Below, piece by piece: positions 57,638 through 64,000 of a stretch of 64,000 nt of DNA. The notes under the pieces were generated by a model, which did not search any database, was not told the DNA's origin, and saw only the letters and a list, made by a program, of their open reading frames with translations. A program made the position numbers and the translations under genes. Source of the DNA: Prostheceraeus crozeri (Eukaryota > Platyhelminthes > Polycladida > Euryleptidae); the NCBI GenBank assembly GCA_907163375.1, contig CAJQUW010007017.1, positions 1 to 64,000 on the forward strand, given 5' to 3'. The first letter of the stretch is position 1, and every line of letters starts with the position of its first letter.

Positions 57638-58455
57638 CATTTCTGTTACACTGTCAACATTTCCTGAAATTTGAAAAAATAATTTCCCATCCAATTTAAG
57701 AAACCAAGCTGCAGAATACTTGTAATAAAAAGCTTTGATTTGTTAAATTATCCCAAATAGGTTTTGTGACGTTTTTTATTTGGGAATCTGGTGTTTGAAA
57801 AATTCAATAATAATTTTCTAATATGTTTAACACCTTAAAAAAGGCAACTCAGGCTTGAAAGTGTATTTAAGCAATAGCCATATTTTTGTATTTCGCTTTA
57901 TCTACTGATGATATATCAACCGCTGATATAAAAATGCTCAGAAATATACATAAAGGCATATAGAAATTAAAAAATCTGATATTGATAGCTTTGAGACTCT
58001 ACTTTGTTGGTTGAAGCAGCGTCTGTATAAAGCTTTGATGAAAATTGCTTCAGCACAGGAAGATTAACGCTATTGATGTTGAAATTCTGATGGTGAATTG
58101 AAAAAGTGCGAGCAAAACTGTTTGTGTTTCGTTTGAGAATGCTTGAGTCTCCATACGTGTTCAATTTTTTTTGAATGCATCAAAAATATTATTTTGTGTT
58201 TTTACTACAGAATTACTTAATGAACGCTTTTGAATTGTTAGTATTACAATTATTTCTGTTTTTACATCTATTTATCACAATGCTGTTAAATATCAATTTT
58301 GATGATATCAATATAACGACAGTCATAGCGTCATTGTCACTTTTGTGCGATGGTTGCTATGCATAGTCATTATCAGCAGCGATTACTGTCTCTCATTCCC
58401 AGGTAATCACCTAAACCTATTAAACTTAGAATCAATAGGCAAACGACAGGTCCAA
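57638..58455. other. No supported feature
   Basis: AT-rich, short chance frames only. Confidence 0.5.
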
Positions 58456-59031
58456 TTACAGTCGAAGCTCGTTAATTCGGACATGGTAATTAAGACTTAG
58501 GTTAATTAATATCATACGCAGTGGCATTTTTTTGTCAATTAATGACATCTGAATGTCATTTTTCAGGCCACTTTTTATCATACGGGTTGTAAGTTCCTTT
58601 TCAATCGAAAGAAAAGACAAGCTACACAATCTCTCATAGGACATACTCGTCCTAAAAAAAATCTTTTGAGAGTAGAGAAGGATCTTTCACAACCACAACT
58701 AGACAGGCTGAGCGTGGTGATTGTTTTGAGTAACTTTTCAGTCGTGGGAAAAGCATCAGAAAAATCACGTATCAACAGGTTCAAAATCCTGCTGCACTTT
58801 CTGTCTGACCAACAAGCTCATCAGTTTTATGCAAAGTTTTCAATTCAGCAGGAAATTTGTTTGGCTAAACATGCATCTTATCTTTATCGAAAGAACAAAA
58901 CAAATCATTTTTAGATAAGACAGATATAGCATTCCCGTACCATTAGGTAATGTTTGAGAGAAGTCTTTACCCTGATGTCTGCCAACTCGAGATATTACTG
59001 GATGACGTTTATAAGCAAACAATGTTTCCAT
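58456..59031 (-). pseudogene. hAT transposase C-terminal remnant, broken
   Basis: On the minus strand the piece ETLFAYKRHPVISRVGRHQ (59031 side) resembles the conserved GRQ segment of hAT proteins of the DUF4371 group. Then comes FPTTEKLLKTITTLSLSS followed by CGCERSFSTLKR, the hAT dimerisation hallmark, and MSYERLCSLSFLSIEKEL, its usual end. These lie in different frames, so at least two frame changes separate them. No element ends could be found. Confidence 0.75.
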
Positions 59032-59159
59032 GCCAATACATAATCACATCAGATACGTGTTTATCTTCTTAATATTGAATCTTCTTTCACCACGTAGATT
59101 TCGCCACTTTGTGATGTGTTATTAAATAAGCTTCAAATATAGAGAGAATAAAAAATAAA

Positions 59160-59612
59160 AAGAATAAAGTTTATTTTTTTCCAAATGAGAATCAAAAGCA
59201 ACATAAAACAATTGCATCACACAAGCTCACATAAGTTATTGTAAATGATCGTTGACAAAACAATCAAACAATTTCTTCGGCGTTCCGTTTCAGAAAATTT
59301 TACAGGAATGTGTTCTTTGCAAGTACTTTTATGATGATTAGTAATTTCATACAGCGAATGATCACGTTTGTGACAATTTCTATAAAAATTATTGCACAAC
59401 CGACAACGCCTTTGTTGAAAAGATATCAAACAATTGCTACAACTACAAATTAGTGAACAAATTATTTTCTTAACACGTTTGAATATTCGTTCAATTATCT
59501 TACGACAATCATAGCTCAAAATTCTATACAAAGGAGAACAATAAAACAAGACACACTCGATATTGGCTCGATAAACAGTCCATAAATCATCATGATTGAG
59601 AAAAGGCTTCAA
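59160..59612 (-). pseudogene. LINE reverse transcriptase C-terminal end
   Basis: The minus-strand frame of 131 residues (59217-59612) reads LWTVYRANIECVLFYCSPLY, then IIERIFKRVKKII, a Cys-rich segment (CRLCNNFYRNCHKRDHSLYE), and ends RRNCLIVLSTIIYNNLCELV. This matches the thumb and C terminus of CR1/L2-type ORF2. It is followed by an AATAAA-containing AT tail to about 59160. The RT core is absent, so the copy is 5'-truncated. Confidence 0.65.
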
Positions 59613-59935
59613 AACTTTTAGGAGGTATAACCCTCTCGATCAACGTACTTATAGTAGTACAAATATTAATAATTGCCTGTAATAAGATTTAAACTTCTAA
59701 AATTTACTTTTGGAACGAGTTGCTTTATCATCAAGAATGAAAGGGCAAAAGTTGGTCAACACTGTTAATCTTAATCACCCTGAGAAATCGCCACTGGTCA
59801 TTATTGCTTTAAACAAAATTCATTATCAGTCTGCACCAAAACGGATTCAATCACGTGTATTTTTGTATTTCTTAGTTTATGTCATAGAAATGAATTAATT
59901 TTGTGGCATCTGTTCCTATTTTTCAACTGAGGACA
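59613..59935. other. No supported feature
   Basis: One 62-residue frame without a recognisable motif. Confidence 0.45.
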
Positions 59936-60371
59936 CACTGTAAACCGTAGACTGACAATTATCTTACAAAGTTACTGACAAAATCAAACGGCGATTGTCA
60001 CCTCCAGTATCCTGCGATATCAGACGAATTTTTTAGGTTCTCCACCGACATCGAAACAGACAGATGCTTTGTATGCAAATGAACTAAACAAAACTGTTGA
60101 ATATTGACTGATTTTTTTGATTCGTGATTGCTTGACTTTTGGGCAATCTGTATTATTGTGTGGCAAAACCATGATCTATTTTTACATAATCTAACTAATT
60201 ACCTACATTTTTGATAGAATTTAAGATATAATTCATTCCTATTCATTTTGTCGCTTTTTGTCAGATATTGTAAGTGTTCAGTGGCAATCATCCTACAAGA
60301 ACTAACAATGACCGACAAAATAGATTTTGTAAGATAAATTTCTGTCAATTGTCAGTCAACGGTTTACAGTG
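59936..60371. mobile_element. Element with CACTGTAAACCG ends (436 bp)
   Basis: The left arm CACTGTAAACCGTAGACTGA and right arm (reversed CACTGTAAACCGTTGACTGA) are inverted repeats, continuing with CAATT and ATCTTACAAA words. Flanked by CA on both sides, which may be a decayed TA. Same ends as 50666-51370. Confidence 0.82.
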
Positions 60372-61287
60372 CATAAAACATTTAATAATTCGATTCAAAC
60401 AAATTGTTCCTAAAACTTCGTAAAAAAGTATATCAAATATCCCCTGACATCCTAAATGAACACTCCGCAATAGATTATAAACATGTATCTGCACAAACAT
60501 TGATTGCAATCACCTGATTTACAATTCATATCAAATTATCACAAATTATTTATCAGTTTCCGAAAGATGATTCGTATTAACGTGCACTGTGTTCTTCAAT
60601 TAAATTTGACATGAAATCCTCCGTACAGGATTCCAGACACATTTTATGCCTTTGCACTTGCTCCGAATATTTATAGAAAACGAAGTTTGAAGCGGAATGA
60701 TCGTCTGAAAATTTAATACAAAATCGTCTGAAAAGAAATTGAATTATAGAAACAACAAAATACTTTCAAGTCTACAAGGTTTTTCAGTGCTTACTAGCTT
60801 GTTATACAAAGCCAATATGTTAGAAGAATTGTAGCTTAAAGTACATGGGACGAAGAAATAGGTGAAATTGAAGAAATAAAGCAGTAAAAACATGATGAAC
60901 AGTAATAAGTCGATCGATTTAGTCAAATTTGGAATTCACGCCAACTTTAGCTTCATCAGATTTCAGATTTTCTAATACCTGCCCATATAAAACTACTGTA
61001 CCCATTATGAATTTAAGGAAGTACTTTAAGCTCAAAATTATGACACAAGCCATTGCTTTTGGATTCAATTCAAGAGCAATTCTACAGATAATATTTTCTA
61101 CGTTGTGAAAGTATTATAATTATACATCGTTGTGTGCATCAAGTTCGCGTTTGAAAATTTACTAGCAATGTGAAGCGTTGGCTAAAAAAAAGCAGCAAAT
61201 ATTATTATTCTCTTGTAGAATAATATAAAATAATCTCTTTTAGCTGGATAGTCTATCAATGCAGTTGAACCGACGTCCGCGGTGCAG
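60372..61287. other. No supported feature; possible intron end
   Basis: No gene. The last part (TCTCTTTTAG at 61234-61243, ATCAATGCAG ending 61264, CGGTGCAG ending 61287) offers possible 3' splice sites for the downstream repeat-protein frame. Confidence 0.35.
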
Positions 61288-64000
61288 ATGAGCTCGCCTG
61301 CTGACCAAGAAATCGATCCGAAGTCTGATGTAGAGGCGAGCTTGACTGCTGACGAAGAAGTCGTTCCAAAGTCTGATGTAGAGGCGAGCTTGACTGCTGA
61401 CCAAGAAATCGATCCGAAGTCTGATGTAGAGGCGAGCTTGACTGCTGACGAAGAAGTCGTTCCAAAGTCTGATGTAGAGGCGAGCTTGACTGCTGACCAA
61501 GAAATCGATCCGAAGTCTGATGTAGAGGAGAGCTTGACTGCTGACCAAGAAATCGATCCGAAGTCTGATGTAGAGGCGAGCTTGACTGCTGACGAAGAAG
61601 TCGATCCAAAGTCTGATGTAGAGGCGAGCTTGACTGCTGACCAAGAAATCGATCCGAAGTCTGATGTAGAGGCGAGCTTGACTGCTGACCAAGAAGTCGA
61701 TCCGAAGTCTGATGTAGAGGCGAGCTTGACTGCTGACGAAGAAGTCGATCCAAAGTCTGATGTAGAGGCGAGCTCGCCTGCTGACGAAGAAATCGATCCG
61801 AAGTCTGATGTAGAGGCGAGCTTGACTGCTGACGAAGAAGTCGATCCAAAGTCTGATGTAGAGGCGAGCTTGACTGCTGACGAAGAAATCGATCCGAAGT
61901 CTGATGTAGAGGCGAGCTTGACTGCTGACCAAGAAATCGATCCGAAGTCTGATGTAGAGGCGAGCTTGACTGCTGACCAAGAAATCGATCCGAAGTCTGA
62001 TGTAGAGGCGAGCTTGACTGCTGACCAAGAAATCGATCCGAAGTCTGATGTAGAGGCGAGCTTGACTGCTGACCAAGAAGTCGATCCGAAGTCTGATGTA
62101 GAGGCGAGCTTGACTGCTGACCAAGAAATCGATCCGAAGTCTGATGTAGAGGCGAGCTTGACTGCTGACGAAGAAGTCGATCCGAAGTCTGATGTAGAGG
62201 CGAGCTTGACTGCTGACCAAGAAATCGATCCGAAGTCTGATGTAGAGGCGAGCTTGACTGCTGACGAAGAAGTCGATCCGAAGTCTGATGTAGAGGCGAG
62301 CTTGACTGCTGACCAAGAAATCGATCCGAAGTCTGATGTAGAGGCGAGCTTGACTGCTGACGAAGAAGTCGTTCCAAAGTCTGATGTAGAGGCGAGCTTG
62401 ACTGCTGACCAAGAAATCGATCCGAAGTCTGATGTAGAGGCGAGCTTGACTGCTGACCAAGAAATCGATCCAAAGTCTGATGTAGAGGCGAGCTTGACTG
62501 CTGACCAAGAAATCGATCCGAAGTCTGATGTAGAGGCGAGCTTGACTGCTGACGAAGAAGTCGATCCAAAGTCTGATATAGAGGCGAGATCGCCTGCTGA
62601 CCAAGAAATCGATCCGAAGTCTGATGTAGAGGCGAGCTTGACTGCTGACGAAGAAGTCGATCCAAAGTCTGATGTAGAGGCGAGATCGCCTGCTGACCAA
62701 GAAATCGATCCGAAGTCTGATGTAGAGGCGAGCTTGACTGCTGACGAAGAAGTCGATCCGAAGTCTGATGTAGAGGCGAGCTTGACTGCTGACGAAGAAA
62801 TCGATCCAAAGTCTGATGTAGAGGCGAGCTTGACTGCTGACCAAGAAGTCGATCCGAAGTCTGATGTAGAGGCGAGCTTGACTGCTGACCAAGAAATCGA
62901 TCCGAAGTCTGATGTAGAGGCGAGCTTGACTGCTGACGAAGAAGTCGATCCGAAGTCTGATGTAGAGGCGAGCTTGACTGCTGACCAAGAAATCGATCCG
63001 AAGTCTGATGTAGAGGCGAGCTTGACTGCTGACGAAGAAGTCGATCCGAAGTCTGATGTAGAGGCGAGCTTGACTGCTGACCAAGAAATCGATCCGAAGT
63101 CTGATGTAGAGGCGAGCTTGACTGCTGACGAAGAAGTCGTTCCAAAGTCTGATGTAGAGGCGAGCTTGACTGCTGACCAAGAAATCGATCCGAAGTCTGA
63201 TGTAGAGGCGAGCTTGACTGCTGACCAAGAAATCGATCCAAAGTCTGATGTAGAGGCGAGCTTAACTGCTGACCAAGAAATCGATCCGAAGTCTGATGTA
63301 GAGGCGAGCTTGACTGCTGACGAAGAAGTCGATCCAAAGTCTGATATAGAGGCGAGATCGCCTGCTGACCAAGAAATCGATCCGAAGTCTGATGTAGAGG
63401 CGAGCTTGACTGCTGACGAAGAAGTCGATCCGAAGTCTGATGTAGAGGCGAGCTTGACTGCTGACGAAGAAGTCGATCCGAAGTCTGATGTAGAGGCGAG
63501 CTTGACTGCTGACCAAGAAGTCGATCCGAAGTCTGATGTAGAGGCGAGCTTGACTGCTGACGAAGAAATCGATCCAAAGTCTGATGTAGAGGCGAGCTTG
63601 ACTGCTGACCAAGAAATCGATCCGAAGTCTGATGTAGAGGCGAGCTTGACTGCTGACCAAGAAATCGATCCGAAGTGTGATGTAGAGGCGAGCTTGACTG
63701 CTGACCAAGAAATCGATCCGAAGTCTGATGTAGAGGCGAGCTTGACTGCTGACGAAGAAGTCGATCCGAAGTCTGATGTAGAGGCGAGCTTGACTGCTGA
63801 CCAAGAAGTCGATCCGAAGTCTGATGTAGAGGCGAGCTTGACTGCTGACGAAGAAGTCGTTCCAAAGTCTGATGTAGAGGCGAACTTGACTGCTGACCAA
63901 GAAATCGATCCGAAGTCTGATGTAGAGGCGAGCTTGACTGCTGACCAAGAAATCGATCCGAAGTCTGATGTAGAGGCGAGCTTGACTGCTGACGAAGAAG
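61288..64000 (+). CDS. Acidic 16-residue repeat protein, partial
   Basis: The plus strand is open from 61252 to the window edge (over 900 codons). The first ATG at 61288 opens MSSPADQEIDPKSDVEASL. The body is about 56 tandem units of DPKSDVEASLTADQEI and its variant with ADEEV, strongly acidic and low in aromatics. Several frames are open because the DNA period is 48 bases, but differences between units are mild only in this frame: Gln/Glu, Ile/Val, Val/Ile and silent Pro and Leu changes, versus Gly/Arg, Phe/Leu and Ser/Leu in the main minus-strand frame. The start could instead be a spliced exon. No family is recognised; a disordered extracellular or structural repeat protein is one possibility. 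A non-coding satellite remains possible. Confidence 0.5.
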   Translation, partial: MSSPADQEIDPKSDVEASLTADEEVVPKSDVEASLTADQEIDPKSDVEASLTADEEVVPKSDVEASLTADQEIDPKSDVEESLTADQEIDPKSDVEASLTADEEVDPKSDVEASLTADQEIDPKSDVEASLTADQEVDPKSDVEASLTADEEVDPKSDVEASSPADEEIDPKSDVEASLTADEEVDPKSDVEASLTADEEIDPKSDVEASLTADQEIDPKSDVEASLTADQEIDPKSDVEASLTADQEIDPKSDVEASLTADQEVDPKSDVEASLTADQEIDPKSDVEASLTADEEVDPKSDVEASLTADQEIDPKSDVEASLTADEEVDPKSDVEASLTADQEIDPKSDVEASLTADEEVVPKSDVEASLTADQEIDPKSDVEASLTADQEIDPKSDVEASLTADQEIDPKSDVEASLTADEEVDPKSDIEARSPADQEIDPKSDVEASLTADEEVDPKSDVEARSPADQEIDPKSDVEASLTADEEVDPKSDVEASLTADEEIDPKSDVEASLTADQEVDPKSDVEASLTADQEIDPKSDVEASLTADEEVDPKSDVEASLTADQEIDPKSDVEASLTADEEVDPKSDVEASLTADQEIDPKSDVEASLTADEEVVPKSDVEASLTADQEIDPKSDVEASLTADQEIDPKSDVEASLTADQEIDPKSDVEASLTADEEVDPKSDIEARSPADQEIDPKSDVEASLTADEEVDPKSDVEASLTADEEVDPKSDVEASLTADQEVDPKSDVEASLTADEEIDPKSDVEASLTADQEIDPKSDVEASLTADQEIDPKCDVEASLTADQEIDPKSDVEASLTADEEVDPKSDVEASLTADQEVDPKSDVEASLTADEEVVPKSDVEANLTADQEIDPKSDVEASLTADQEIDPKSDVEASLTADEE
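61312..64000. repeat. 48-bp tandem array, about 56 units
   Basis: The unit is AAGTCTGATGTAGAGGCGAG followed by CTTGACTGCTGACCAAGAAA and TCGATCCG. Two main types (GACCAAGAAATC and GACGAAGAAGTC) often alternate, giving a 96-bp higher-order pattern. The array continues past the window end. Confidence 0.98.

Noticed and set aside
59710-59898. HPEKSPLV-containing frame as a second Penelope fragment
   Set aside because: Only a few residues resemble the 47.7-kb frame; the rest fits no family.
61240-63948. Minus-strand frames of up to 869 codons (LHQTSDRFLGQQSSSP and VSSQARLYIRLRIDF repeats)
   Set aside because: They arise because the 48-bp period is a multiple of three. Unit differences are radical in these frames but conservative in the plus-strand acidic frame.

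Overview
This window looks like the genome of an invertebrate animal. The DNA is AT-rich and gene-poor and packed with decayed eukaryotic transposons: mariner/Tc1, piggyBac, hAT, Harbinger-like and Penelope-like elements, LINEs, and tRNA-derived heads. There are also minisatellites and a long (GA)n tract. I see no bacterial operon logic outside the first element and cannot name the host species. Apart from the repeat-protein frame at the far right, I found no host gene I can defend.

Layout. (1) Positions 1-6224 are the right-hand part of a Polinton/adintovirus-like element that starts before the window. In order it carries a fibre-like coiled-coil protein, a small hydrophobic minor-virion-type protein, a capsid-like region, a second small hydrophobic protein, one frame joining a parvovirus-type phospholipase A2 to a Polinton-type integrase, an adenovirus-type protease on the opposite strand, and a block of tandem repeats that may be its end. 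It is a fossil with about one visible break in this window; the other frames look whole. (2) 6.2-15.4 kb is mostly featureless, with a palindromic element, a hAT-like non-autonomous element and minisatellites. (3) 15.4-18.2 kb is an old 60-bp tandem repeat split by five insertions whose order can be read from their target duplications. (4) 19-24.5 kb holds a minisatellite, a deleted piggyBac and a LINE tail. (5) 24.7-30.3 kb is a nest of MITEs, a 523-bp element and tRNA-like sequences. (6) 30-39.5 kb is mostly unassigned, with a (GA)n tract, a 340-bp repeat pair and a long palindrome. (7) 39.5-42.4 kb is a palindromic element split by a second piggyBac at TTAA. (8) 43-44.4 kb has a Penelope-like 3' end with a hammerhead-like motif and the second 523-bp element. 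(9) 49-60.4 kb has minisatellites, a hAT deletion derivative, LINE tails, a second mariner and two elements sharing the end CACTGTAAAC. (10) 61.3-64 kb is a 48-bp tandem array whose plus strand reads as an acidic 16-residue repeat protein running off the window.

The strongest results are internal cross-checks: paralogous empty sites and exact target duplications fix several insertion events without any database. The two piggyBac elements share the same three-palindrome layout despite unrelated palindrome sequences, which suggests a functional sub-terminal arrangement.
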